A stretch of 56,291 nt of DNA from Planctomycetota bacterium (GTDB lineage Bacteria > Planctomycetota > UBA1135), in contig RFGR01000113.1 in the NCBI GenBank assembly GCA_003696625.1, positions 1-56,291 on the forward strand, given 5' to 3'. Positions within the stretch are counted from its first letter, which is position 1, and each line of letters begins with the position of its first letter. A program made the translations under genes and the position numbers. The notes under the pieces were generated by a model, which searched no databases, had not been told where the DNA came from, and was given only the letters and a program-made list of their open reading frames with translations. This document shows, piece after piece, positions 16,503 to 24,353 of the stretch.

Positions 16503-17869
16503 GCGGCGCCGCCCTGGTCGTCGTCCTGCTGCTGGTCCTGGCCGGAAACGGGCTGCTCCGCCTGACCGCCCTGCGGACCGAGTCCGGCCCCGAACGGCTC
16601 GGCTTCAGCTTCGCCGCCGGCTGCACCCTTCTCGCCGGCGGCTCGGCGCTGCTCTCCCCGTTCGCCCTCGCCACGCCGCCGGCGCTGGTCGGTCTCCTCG
16701 CCGCCGCCACGCTGGCGCCGATCCTGGCCGGCCGACCGAACGGCCGGACCGAACTGACCGAGAACTGGCCGACCTTCCTGCCGGCGCTGCTCTTGGTCGC
16801 GCTGTCGCTCTGGCTGGCGGCGCTGCGGCCGGTCTGGAACGTGGACGCGCTGATGCGCTGGGTGCTGCACGGCCAGTGGTTGGCGGCCGAGGGCAGCCTG
16901 GTGCCGGACCGGATGGCGGACCCGGCCTGGGCGCCCACCCACCCCGGCTATCCGCCGTTGGTGCCGGCGGTGGTCGGCTTGGCGATCGGCCTCGGGGCCG
17001 ATCCCGGTGAAGGGGTCCGGGTCTTGTTCCCGTTCTTCCTCCTCGCTCTGCTCGGGATCCTGCACGGCTTCGGCCTCCGCACCCTGGGCAAGGTCCGAGC
17101 CTGGATGCTGCCGCTCGCCTTCGGCCTGACCCCGGCGGTCCTGTGGCTGCCGGCGCGCGGGCCGGCTTTCGGCCTCGGCGCCGACGCCGCCCTGGCCGAC
17201 CTGCCTCTGGCCCTGATGCTGACCGGGCTGGCCGTTCCACTGTTGGACGCGGTTCGCCACCGCACCCGACCGGCGGTCGGCGCGACGGCCCTCCTGGCCG
17301 CCGGCGCGGTCTGGACCAAACAGGAAGGCGCGGTCTCCGCCCTGCTCATGCTCCTCCTGGCGGCGGCGGCGGCCGCCGCCTGGCCGCGCGGGGAGCGCGG
17401 CCGGGTGCTGGCCCGGATCGGCCTCGTGCTGGCCGCAGCCACGCTCGCCCTGATCGGCTGGCGGGCGGTGGCGGCAAGGATGCCGGTCGCCGCGGGCGAG
17501 GACTACCTCAGCGCCGGAGGAATCGCCGCGGTCTTCGCCGGCTTCGATCGGCTCGGCCCGATCCTGGCCCGGCTCGGCCGGGAACTCGCCGACTTCCGGA
17601 CCTGGGGGGCTCTCTGGCCGGCTGCCCTGTTCACCGGCATCCTCGCCCTGGTCCGCCGCAACGGCTCCGCCCTGCTGCCGCTCGCCTGGCTCGGGCTCGG
17701 TTTCCTGGTCGCGGTCGCCGGATTCGTCGCCTCCGGCTGGCGCGGCGGCGACTACGCCCACCTCATGGAGGTCAGTCTGACCCGTCTCCTCCTCCACCAC
17801 GCGCCGCTGGCCGCCCTGGCCCTGGCCGAACTCGGGCGACCACGACCGCCGGTCGCGCCGGCGCGATGA
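16499..17869 (+). CDS. GT-C-like polytopic membrane protein
   Basis: A 456-residue protein starting at a TTG that overlaps the previous stop (TTGA), mirroring the ATGA of the other two pairs. About eleven hydrophobic helices. Hallmarks shared with the proteins at 39.9 and 43.9 kb are a first-loop acid in WNVDALMRWVLHGQWLAAEG, a THPGYPPLVP motif and a KQEGA motif. Family knowledge places such proteins among GT-C glycosyltransferase-like proteins using polyprenyl-phosphate donors; the reaction is not known. It is the most divergent of the three copies, consistent with its shorter partner gene. Confidence 0.75.
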   Translation: MSGAALVVVLLLVLAGNGLLRLTALRTESGPERLGFSFAAGCTLLAGGSALLSPFALATPPALVGLLAAATLAPILAGRPNGRTELTENWPTFLPALLLVALSLWLAALRPVWNVDALMRWVLHGQWLAAEGSLVPDRMADPAWAPTHPGYPPLVPAVVGLAIGLGADPGEGVRVLFPFFLLALLGILHGFGLRTLGKVRAWMLPLAFGLTPAVLWLPARGPAFGLGADAALADLPLALMLTGLAVPLLDAVRHRTRPAVGATALLAAGAVWTKQEGAVSALLMLLLAAAAAAAWPRGERGRVLARIGLVLAAATLALIGWRAVAARMPVAAGEDYLSAGGIAAVFAGFDRLGPILARLGRELADFRTWGALWPAALFTGILALVRRNGSALLPLAWLGLGFLVAVAGFVASGWRGGDYAHLMEVSLTRLLLHHAPLAALALAELGRPRPPVAPAR

Positions 17870-17879
17870 GGTTCGGGCG

Positions 17880-18812
17880 GTGAAGGTGGTCGTGGCCGGA
17901 GCCGGCGGCCTGCTCGGCCGGGCCTTGCGCCAAGCCTTCCAGGCTTCCGGCGCCGAGGTTCTGCGGCTGGTCCGCCGGCCGCCGCACGGGCCCGGCGAGG
18001 CGGCCTGGGATCCGGCCGGCGGCCGCCTCGATCCCACGGTGCTGGCCGGCGCCGATGCGATCGTCCACCTCGGCGGCGAGAACATCGCCGCCGGCCGCTG
18101 GACCCGACGGCGCCGGGAACGGATCCTCCGCAGCCGGGTGGATTCCACCCGGCTGCTGGTCCAAGGCCTGACCGCGGCGGCCGCGGCCGGCGACCTCGAA
18201 GCGACCGCGGTCTTCCTCTGCGCCTCGGCCACCGGCTACTACGGCGACCGCGGCGACGAAGAGTTGGACGAGACCTCGCCGCCCGGTGCCGGCTTCCTCG
18301 CCCGGACCTGCGTCGCCTGGGAGGAAGCGGCGGCCGGCGCCGAAGCAGCCGGGATCCGGACCGTCCGTCTCCGCTTCGGCGTGGTCCTCGATCCGGCCGG
18401 TGGCGCCCTCGCCCGGATGCTGCCGCCGTTCCGACTCGGCCTCGGCGGTCCCCTCGGCTCCGGCCGTCAGTGGCTGCCCTGGCTGACCTGCGCCGACGCC
18501 GTGGCCGCCGTCCGCTGGGCCCTCGCCCGGGCCGAGCTGTCCGGGCCGGTCAACGCCGTGGCCGGCACGGTGCGCAACCGCGACTTCGCCCGCGCCCTCG
18601 GCCGCGCGCTGGGCCGACCGGCGGTGCTGCCGGCGCCGGCGCCGCTGCTTCGCCTCGTCCTGGGCGCGATGGCCGACGAACTGCTGCTCGGCGGCCAGCG
18701 GGCGCGGCCGCGGGCCCTGCTCGCGAGCGGCTGGCGGCCGGTCGATGCCGGTCTCGAGGAGGCCCTGGACCGGATCCTCGGCCGCGCCGGCCGGCTCAGG
18801 GAGTCACGATGA
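17880..18812 (+). CDS. TIGR01777-family NAD(P)-dependent epimerase
   Basis: A 310-residue Rossmann-fold protein of the SDR family known as YfcH/SulA-like. The nucleotide-binding motif GAGGLLG is at the N-terminus. IVHLGGENIAAGRWT and CASATGYYGDRGDE are family signatures, the latter containing the active-site tyrosine. The C-terminal DUF1731-like part includes RARPRALLASGWRP. GTG start 10 bases after the preceding stop, so it may be co-transcribed with the GT-C pair. Its 3' end overlaps the convergent FG-GAP gene by 17 bases. The cellular substrate is unknown. Confidence 0.9.
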   Translation: MKVVVAGAGGLLGRALRQAFQASGAEVLRLVRRPPHGPGEAAWDPAGGRLDPTVLAGADAIVHLGGENIAAGRWTRRRRERILRSRVDSTRLLVQGLTAAAAAGDLEATAVFLCASATGYYGDRGDEELDETSPPGAGFLARTCVAWEEAAAGAEAAGIRTVRLRFGVVLDPAGGALARMLPPFRLGLGGPLGSGRQWLPWLTCADAVAAVRWALARAELSGPVNAVAGTVRNRDFARALGRALGRPAVLPAPAPLLRLVLGAMADELLLGGQRARPRALLASGWRPVDAGLEEALDRILGRAGRLRESR

Positions 18813-20523
18813 AGCGGCGGGCGACGCTCGACCGGGCCAGGCCGGAACCGGGCGCGTCGCTGACCGCGCAGCACCAGATGTCGAGACCGACGAATTTGGC
18901 CAGGTCGCCGGGGCCGGCGGCCAGGGTGGCGACCGCGTCGCCGGCGGCGTCGAGAACGCCGCTGCCGCCGCTCAGGTAGGGCGGGTAGTGGCCGAGGGTG
19001 GAATGGAAGAACATTCCGTCCCGGGTGAGGGGCACTTCGATCCCCCCCACCGGCGTCGGTCCGGTGCCCGAGGAGGAGAAGAGCAGCCCGTAGGCCTGCC
19101 CCCCGTCGGCAGCCGGGAAGTCGAGTAGGAAGTCGACGGTGCCGCCGACCGAGCCGGAGACGGCCGCGGCGGTGGTGTCGAGGATCGGATTCCAGCCGAT
19201 CCGGTCGACCCGACCGACGTCTAGGTTGCCGGAGATCGCTCGTCCGGGGATCCCGAGCAGCAGGTCGAGTCGGCCGTCGCCGTCGAGGTCCCGGCCGCCG
19301 GCGACACCCCGGCCGAGGTTGTCCAGGTAGCCGGTGCCGACGAAGCGATGGAGGAGAGCCCCGCTGCCGCCGGCGAGGACGAGGACCTCGCCGGCGTCGA
19401 GCTGACCCTTCGGATCCGAGCCGGGGGAGCCGACCAAGAAGTCGTCGAGCCCGTCGCCGTCGATGTCGCCGGCCGGGGCGACCGCCGCACCGAGCCCCTG
19501 GAAGGGATCGCTGCCGCGGATCTCGTAGAGCGGCGAGCCGTCGACGCCGGAGTGGACCAAGACGGCGCCGGCGTAGCGGGCATAGGGCTTGCCGACCGAA
19601 CGCTGGGAGCCGTCGAGCAGGTCCGGCACCCCGTCCCCGTCGAAGTCGCCGGCCGGGGCCAGGGCCTCGCCGCGGTGGGCCTCGGCGCGCTGGCCGTCGT
19701 AGCGCCAGATCTGGGAGCCGTCGGCGCCGGAATAGGCGATCACGGCGCCGGTGTTGTTCTTGCTGGTCGTCTCCACGCCGTAGCCGCCGACGGCGATGTC
19801 CGGCACTCCGTCGCCGTTCAGGTCGCCCGGGCCGGCGACCGAGTAGCCGAAGTGGGAGTGGAGGTGGAAGCCGGGGAAGGTGTAGAGCACCGCGCCGGTG
19901 GCGCCGGAGACGGCGACGGCGAGACCGGCGTGGTAGGTCGAGCCGACGTAGGCCGAGTGGGCGCCGAGGGCGGCGTCGTCGACACCGTCGCCGTCGATGT
20001 CCCCCACCCGGGCCACGGCGCTGCCCATCTTGTCGATCGTCTTGGCGCCGTCCACCCGCCAGAGCAGGGAGCCGTCGGCGCCGGAGAACAGGAAGGCGCT
20101 GCCGGCGTCCTTGAGCCCGCCCGGCGCCTCGAGCGGAGCCCCGACCAGGATCTCCGGGACCGCGTCGCCGTTCACGTCGCCGAGGGTGTCGGCGGCGATG
20201 CCGAACAAGGCGCCCGCGGTCTGGCCGTCGAGCCGGAGGATCAGGTGGCCGTCGGCGCCGGAGAAGATCGCGACCGAACCGGTGTCGCTGGCGCCGTTGA
20301 TCGTCGCCATCGGCGAGGAGACCAGAATGTCGAGGACGCCGTCCAGGTCGAAGTCGTGGTCGCAGTCGACCACGGTGCCGAATCGGTCCCCGCCGGCCGT
20401 GCCGAACAGGCTCTGTTCGAGCGGCCAGTCGCCGCCGACGATCTGGGCGGTCGCGAGCGGGGAACCTAGAAGGATTCCGGTCAAACACCGGAGGAATACA
20501 GCAGAGAGGCGCCTGGGGAGCAT
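18796..20523 (-). CDS. Secreted FG-GAP/integrin-alpha-like repeat protein
   Basis: A 575-residue exported protein. A signal peptide (MLPRRLSAVF to ATAQ, about residues 1-27) is followed by about seven FG-GAP repeats, each with a calcium-binding-like DxDxDGxxD loop (DINGDGV, DLDGDGR and similar) and a SGADG strand. The C-terminal ~100 residues resemble the terminal module of the secreted paralogs at 3-6.6 kb: a TPVGG opening, an internal ASG-type turn, a single W near the end and a final valine-rich strand. It likely adopts a seven-bladed propeller at the cell surface. The ATG at 20523 is chosen for the signal peptide. Confidence 0.88.
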   Translation of the reverse strand: MLPRRLSAVFLRCLTGILLGSPLATAQIVGGDWPLEQSLFGTAGGDRFGTVVDCDHDFDLDGVLDILVSSPMATINGASDTGSVAIFSGADGHLILRLDGQTAGALFGIAADTLGDVNGDAVPEILVGAPLEAPGGLKDAGSAFLFSGADGSLLWRVDGAKTIDKMGSAVARVGDIDGDGVDDAALGAHSAYVGSTYHAGLAVAVSGATGAVLYTFPGFHLHSHFGYSVAGPGDLNGDGVPDIAVGGYGVETTSKNNTGAVIAYSGADGSQIWRYDGQRAEAHRGEALAPAGDFDGDGVPDLLDGSQRSVGKPYARYAGAVLVHSGVDGSPLYEIRGSDPFQGLGAAVAPAGDIDGDGLDDFLVGSPGSDPKGQLDAGEVLVLAGGSGALLHRFVGTGYLDNLGRGVAGGRDLDGDGRLDLLLGIPGRAISGNLDVGRVDRIGWNPILDTTAAAVSGSVGGTVDFLLDFPAADGGQAYGLLFSSSGTGPTPVGGIEVPLTRDGMFFHSTLGHYPPYLSGGSGVLDAAGDAVATLAAGPGDLAKFVGLDIWCCAVSDAPGSGLARSSVARRFIVTP

Positions 20524-20793
20524 GTCGGGCTTGGCTGCGGATGGGAGCAGGCCGACAACCAGACCGCCTTGTCCCCGCTCAGGTTCCAGCAAATGACCGA
20601 AGGCTGCCGATGAAGCGAAGAATCTCGAACTCCAAGCAACTCCCGCCCGTCCGAGAATGCACTCCCACTTCCCACCTCGGCGGCGCTCTCTTCTTCCCCG
20701 GCTCGCGCCGTGACTCCTTCCACCACCACTCGCCCCGCTGAACCGCCCTTCGCCGGCGCCGGCGGGCCTCCTCGTCCGCACCCCCCTCTTTCC

Positions 20794-21960
20794 ATGCCTC
20801 GGCTCCGTTTCCGTGTCCTCGAAGGCCGCGAGGTCTTCCGGGAGCACGCGGCGCCGTGGATGGACCTGCTCCGCCGCTCCGGGGAGCCGAGTTTCTTCCT
20901 CCGCGGAGACTGGCTGGCGACCTGGGCCGCGACCTGCGCGCCGAACGGCCGCCATTGCCTCGCCATCGGCGAGCGGGACGGCCGCTGGGTCGCCGGGGCT
21001 CCTCTGACCATCGGCACCGCCCTTCTCGGCCGCAAACGGATGGTCGAGCAGCTCGCCTTCGCCGGCGGTCCGTGGTTCGACCGAATGGAGGTGCCCGCGG
21101 AGACGCCGGAGGATCTGGCCGAATTCCTCGGCCTGCTGGTCGACTGGTTCCACGCCGACCACCGCTCCTGCCAGGCGCTCTCGCTGCGCGAACTGCCGAC
21201 CGAGGACAAGACCTATCGGATTCTCGCCCGGATGGAGGCGGAGGCGGACTTCAAGCCCCATTTCGAACTCGTCTCCCGGGCGCCGATGGTGGTTCTCGAC
21301 TCCGGCGGCCGTCTCTCCGACCGCTACGCCCGCAAGCTGCGGGCCTCCCGCCGCCGCCTGGAGGGGCTCGGTCGGCCCGAGTTCCGCTTCTTCCTGCCCT
21401 CGGCCGAGGACTGCGACCGGATCCTGGCCGAGATCAAGGAGGTCGAGGACCGGAGCTGGAAGGGCGCCCAGCAGGTCGGCGTCTTCCGGGACGGCGCGCC
21501 GTACCGGTTCTTCTCCGCCCTCTGGCGCCGGCTGGTGCCGCTCGGCGACATCGCCCTCGCCACTCTCCGGTTGGACGGCCGCCTGGTCGCCTACCACTGG
21601 GGCTTCCGCCACCGCGGCAGGTTCCTGGCCTACAACCTGGCCCAGCTGCCCGAAGCCGACGAGTACACCGCCGGCCTATTGCTGCTCGACCACATCGTCT
21701 GCCACGGCCGCGACCTCGGCTTCGACATCGTCGACGCCTCGCGCGGTTCCCTCGACACACCCAACTTCATCGGGGCCTACCACGGCCCCGTGCGCGAACA
21801 CATGGCGGCCACGATCTACGGTCGGGGCCTGCGGGCCTCGGTGCTCTCGCTCATGCGCCACACGGTGTTCCCGACCGCGCGCCGGCTGCTGGGTCGGGAG
21901 CAGCCGGCGCCCCGCCGACGCCCGGAGGAGCCGGATGGCCAAGGCCCCGGCGAGGCCTGA
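20794..21960 (+). CDS. GNAT/BioF2-like (CelD-type) acyltransferase
   Basis: A 388-residue protein of the CelD/BioF2-like GNAT fold group often linked to exopolysaccharide or envelope biosynthesis. An N-terminal half with SEPSFFL-like WLATWAA is followed by the acetyltransferase core. That core includes the KLRASRRRLE helix, the DGRLVAYHWGFRHRGRFLAY strand pair and the DASRG motif near residue 320. The ATG at 20794 is preferred. An in-frame GTG at 20710 would add 28 proline-rich residues with no family similarity. It is divergent from the FG-GAP gene. A stable hairpin overlaps its stop codon. Substrate unknown. Confidence 0.82.
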   Translation: MPRLRFRVLEGREVFREHAAPWMDLLRRSGEPSFFLRGDWLATWAATCAPNGRHCLAIGERDGRWVAGAPLTIGTALLGRKRMVEQLAFAGGPWFDRMEVPAETPEDLAEFLGLLVDWFHADHRSCQALSLRELPTEDKTYRILARMEAEADFKPHFELVSRAPMVVLDSGGRLSDRYARKLRASRRRLEGLGRPEFRFFLPSAEDCDRILAEIKEVEDRSWKGAQQVGVFRDGAPYRFFSALWRRLVPLGDIALATLRLDGRLVAYHWGFRHRGRFLAYNLAQLPEADEYTAGLLLLDHIVCHGRDLGFDIVDASRGSLDTPNFIGAYHGPVREHMAATIYGRGLRASVLSLMRHTVFPTARRLLGREQPAPRRRPEEPDGQGPGEA

Positions 21961-21989
21961 GCCCGCTCCCCCGGCGGGCTGGGCTCAGG
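21956..21989 (+). terminator. Hairpin overlapping the GNAT gene stop
   Basis: CCTGAGCCC (21956-21964) and GGGCTCAGG (21981-21989) are perfect complements. An alternative 7-bp stem AGCCCGC/GCGGGCT nests within. The stop codon lies in the left arm. There is no T-tract, so this is a hairpin with possible 3'-end function rather than a canonical terminator. Confidence 0.45.
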
Positions 21990-22029
21990 GGTTCCGATGC
22001 GCCGCCCCGCGGCGCCGGTAAGTCCACCA

Positions 22030-22330
22030 GGAGAGGACCGCGCTGCTCCTCGGCGAAGACCACCGAGATGGTCCGGAAGGTCGAGCCGTTGCCGATGCCG
22101 CTGGCGGGGAACAGGATCACGAGCAGGACGAAAAAGGGCAGCAAGGATTCCTGCGGCGCGGCCGACCGGTAGGCCTCGTGGGCGAACCAGCCGACGCCGA
22201 CCGAGGCCAGGGCCATGACCACGGCCACCACCTAAGGGACGATGGCGCCGCCGGTCTTGTCGGCGATCCAGCCGCCGACCGGCCGGATCAGGGCGCCGAG
22301 GAAGGCTCCGACCCAGACCGGCGAACCTGA
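22030..22330 (-). pseudogene. Decayed narK-type nitrate/nitrite transporter fragment
   Basis: Reading the minus strand in one frame gives WVGAFLGALIRPVGGWIADK, then TGGAIVP, a TAG stop (22232-22234), then VVAVVMALASVGVGWFA and finally FPASGIGNGSTFRTISVVFA. This matches two adjacent central segments of NarK-type MFS nitrate/nitrite transporters, whose hallmark is RPVGGW-ADK followed by GIGNGSTFRMI-V-F. Only about 90 of ~450 residues remain, with an internal stop and no start. Both ends dissolve into unrelated sequence. It is a remnant, not a working gene. Confidence 0.8.
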
Positions 22331-22393
22331 GGGCCGGCCGTCGGCGGACCGGGATGCGGTGGCCGGGATCCCGCATCGTCGCTCCGCCCATCC

Positions 22394-22399
22394 TAGGAT
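22394..22399 (+). promoter_or_regulatory. -10-like TAGGAT upstream of the SGNH-like gene
   Basis: TAGGAT lies 14 bases before the GTG at 22414, allowing a leader of only about 7 bases. It sits just beyond the narK remnant, so the current promoter may have formed in decayed sequence. Confidence 0.3.
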
Positions 22400-22413
22400 G
22401 AGGTCGGTCCACC

Positions 22414-23166
22414 GTGCCCCGCAGCCGCCGCGCCTGGCTCCTCGCCCCTCTCCTCTTGCTGCCCACCGCCTGTTCGACCGGGGCGGCGGCGCCGGAGGTG
22501 GTAGCGCCCTGGCAACGACTCGCGGTGCTCGGAGCGAGTGCCTCGGCCGGCTTCGGGATCGAGGCCGGCGGCGGGCCGGTCGACCTGGCGGAACTTCTCG
22601 ACCTGGCGGTGCTGGCCCCGCACCGGCCGCCCGAACGGCAGGCCACCGAGCTGTTCTTCCTGAACCCCGAGGGCTGGGGGGAGCTGCTGGTGGATCGGGT
22701 CAAGGAGCGGCGGCCGACGGGCGTCGTGGCGGTGGACTATCTGTTCTGGTCCGTCTACGGGGTCAAGGCCTCGGAGGGCGAGCGGCTGGCGGCGCTCGAG
22801 CGCGGCCTGGAACGGCTGGCCACCCTGTCCTGCCCCATCGTCCTGGCCGAGATTCCGGACATGTCGGCGGCCGTCGGCGGCATGCTGAGCCGGCGCCAGG
22901 TTCCGGCCCCGGAGACCCTGGCCCTGGCCAACGCCCGCCTGCGGTCCTGGGCCGCCCGCCGCCCGAACACGGTCCTGCTCGCGCTCGACCCGGCCCTGCT
23001 GGCGGAACCGGCCCTGCAGAAAGACCACCTCCACCCCACCCTTCTCGGCCTGGCCGAGATCGCGGTCCGAGCGCTGGATGGCCTCGACCGGCTGGACGGG
23101 GCGCCGGCGCCGACCGACACCCTGCTCCTCGACCCGGAAGTGCTGGCCGCCCGCGCCGCCGGCTGA
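22414..23166 (+). CDS. SGNH-hydrolase-like lipoprotein
   Basis: A 250-residue exported protein with GTG start. The signal ends in LLPTACST, a lipobox-like site. The body resembles GDSL/SGNH hydrolases. LGASASAGFG after the first strand could supply the nucleophilic serine. KDHLHPT near residue 210 gives the Asp-x-x-His pair typical of block V. Blocks II and III are weak, so catalytic competence is not certain. It ends 23 bases before mqnE, but mqnE has its own promoter-like box, so an operon is not required. Possible acyl or carbohydrate esterase. Confidence 0.65.
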   Translation: MPRSRRAWLLAPLLLLPTACSTGAAAPEVVAPWQRLAVLGASASAGFGIEAGGGPVDLAELLDLAVLAPHRPPERQATELFFLNPEGWGELLVDRVKERRPTGVVAVDYLFWSVYGVKASEGERLAALERGLERLATLSCPIVLAEIPDMSAAVGGMLSRRQVPAPETLALANARLRSWAARRPNTVLLALDPALLAEPALQKDHLHPTLLGLAEIAVRALDGLDRLDGAPAPTDTLLLDPEVLAARAAG

Positions 23167-23177
23167 AGTCCCCGGCC

Positions 23178-23183
23178 TACAAT
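23178..23183 (+). promoter_or_regulatory. -10-like TACAAT for mqnE, leaderless arrangement
   Basis: TACAAT ends 6 bases before the ATG at 23190, the same spacing as at mqnC. It overlaps the end region of the SGNH-like gene, implying that mqnE-mqnA is a separate unit. Confidence 0.5.
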
Positions 23184-23189
23184 GCCCCG

Positions 23190-24353
23190 ATGGAGCTTCC
23201 GCTCGACGCCCTCGAGGCGCGTGCCGCCGCCACCGGACTCCAGGGGATCCCGAGCAAGGTCCGCGCCGGCGAACGCCTCGCCCCGGCCGACGCCCTCGCC
23301 CTCTACCGCAGCGACGACCTACCGCTGATCGGCCTGCTGGCCGACGAGGTCCGGACCCGGCTCCACGGGGACGCCGCCTTCTACAACGTCAACATCCACG
23401 TCAACTACACGAACTGGTGCAACAAATTCTGCTCCTTCTGCGCCTTCCAGCGCCGGCCGAAGGACGAAGGGGCCTACTGCCTGAGCCCGGACCAGGTCCA
23501 CGAGGAACTGAGCCGAGCCAATCCGGAGGCGACCGAGGTCCACATGGTCGCCGGGGTCTGGCCGGCGCTGCCTTACGAGTACTACCTCGACCTCCTGCGC
23601 GCGGCCAAGGCCGCCCGGCCCGACATCCACGTCAAGGCGTTCACGATGGTCGAGATCGACCAGATCGTGAAGACGGCCGGCAAGCCGCTGCCGGAGGTGC
23701 TGGCCGAGCTTCAGGAGGCCGGTCTGGACTCGCTGCCCGGCGGCGGCGCCGAGGTCTTCTCCGAGCGGGTGCGGCGGGATCTCTATCCCAAGAAAATGGG
23801 CGCCGAGCGCTGGATCGAACTCGCCCGCGGCATCCATGCCTTCGGCTTCCGCACGAACTGCACCATGCTCTACGGCATGACCGAGACCCTCGAGGAACGG
23901 GTCGACCACCTCGTGCGCTTGCGGAAGCTGCAGGACGAGACCGGCGGCTTCCAGGCCTACGTGCCCCTGGCCTTCCACCCGGCGAACACCGGCCTCGCCC
24001 ACCTGCCGATGCCGGGGCCGCACGAGCGCCTGCGCTCGATCGCGATCGGGCGTCTGTTCCTGGACAACATCCCCCACGTCAAGGCCTATTGGGTGATGCT
24101 GGGGCTGCCGGTGGCGCAGATGGCGCTGGCCATGGGCGCCGACGACCTCGACGGCACCGTCTCCCAGGAGCGGATCTACCATGACGCCGGCGCCGGCACC
24201 CCGGAGGCCCTGGATCGGCCCGCCCTCCACCGCCTGATCCGCGAGGCGGGCCGGGTCCCGGTCGAGCGGGACACCCTCTACCGGGTCCGCCGCCGCTTCG
24301 ACCAGCCGGAGGAGGCGCCGCGGCCGGCTCCGGAGCGCCCGTTGTCGGTCTGA
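23190..24353 (+). CDS. mqnE: Aminofutalosine synthase (MqnE)
   Basis: A 387-residue radical SAM enzyme joining SAM-derived adenosine to the enolpyruvyl-benzoate made by MqnA, giving aminofutalosine. The cluster motif CxxxCxxC is at C77, C81 and C84. VKAFTMVEID and LPGGGAEVFSERVRRDLYPKK are typical of MqnE rather than MqnC. The ATG at 23190 is chosen; a much longer upstream reading through the SGNH-like gene is an artefact of high GC. The stop overlaps the mqnA ATG by one base (TGATG), as expected for consecutive pathway enzymes. It makes menaquinone together with mqnC at 6.75 kb. Confidence 0.93.
   Translation: MELPLDALEARAAATGLQGIPSKVRAGERLAPADALALYRSDDLPLIGLLADEVRTRLHGDAAFYNVNIHVNYTNWCNKFCSFCAFQRRPKDEGAYCLSPDQVHEELSRANPEATEVHMVAGVWPALPYEYYLDLLRAAKAARPDIHVKAFTMVEIDQIVKTAGKPLPEVLAELQEAGLDSLPGGGAEVFSERVRRDLYPKKMGAERWIELARGIHAFGFRTNCTMLYGMTETLEERVDHLVRLRKLQDETGGFQAYVPLAFHPANTGLAHLPMPGPHERLRSIAIGRLFLDNIPHVKAYWVMLGLPVAQMALAMGADDLDGTVSQERIYHDAGAGTPEALDRPALHRLIREAGRVPVERDTLYRVRRRFDQPEEAPRPAPERPLSV

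Noticed and set aside
20710-20793. GTG start adding 28 residues to the GNAT-like protein
   Set aside because: The extension is Pro/Thr-rich with no fold similarity, and the ATG at 20794 begins the conserved region.
22030-22231. Intact small membrane protein on the minus strand
   Set aside because: The readable part continues upstream past a stop into more NarK-like sequence, so it is a fragment of a larger broken gene.
22242-23189. Long in-frame N-terminal extension of mqnE
   Set aside because: It reads through the SGNH-like lipoprotein in another frame and has no similarity. The ATG at 23190 follows a -10 box and matches family length.
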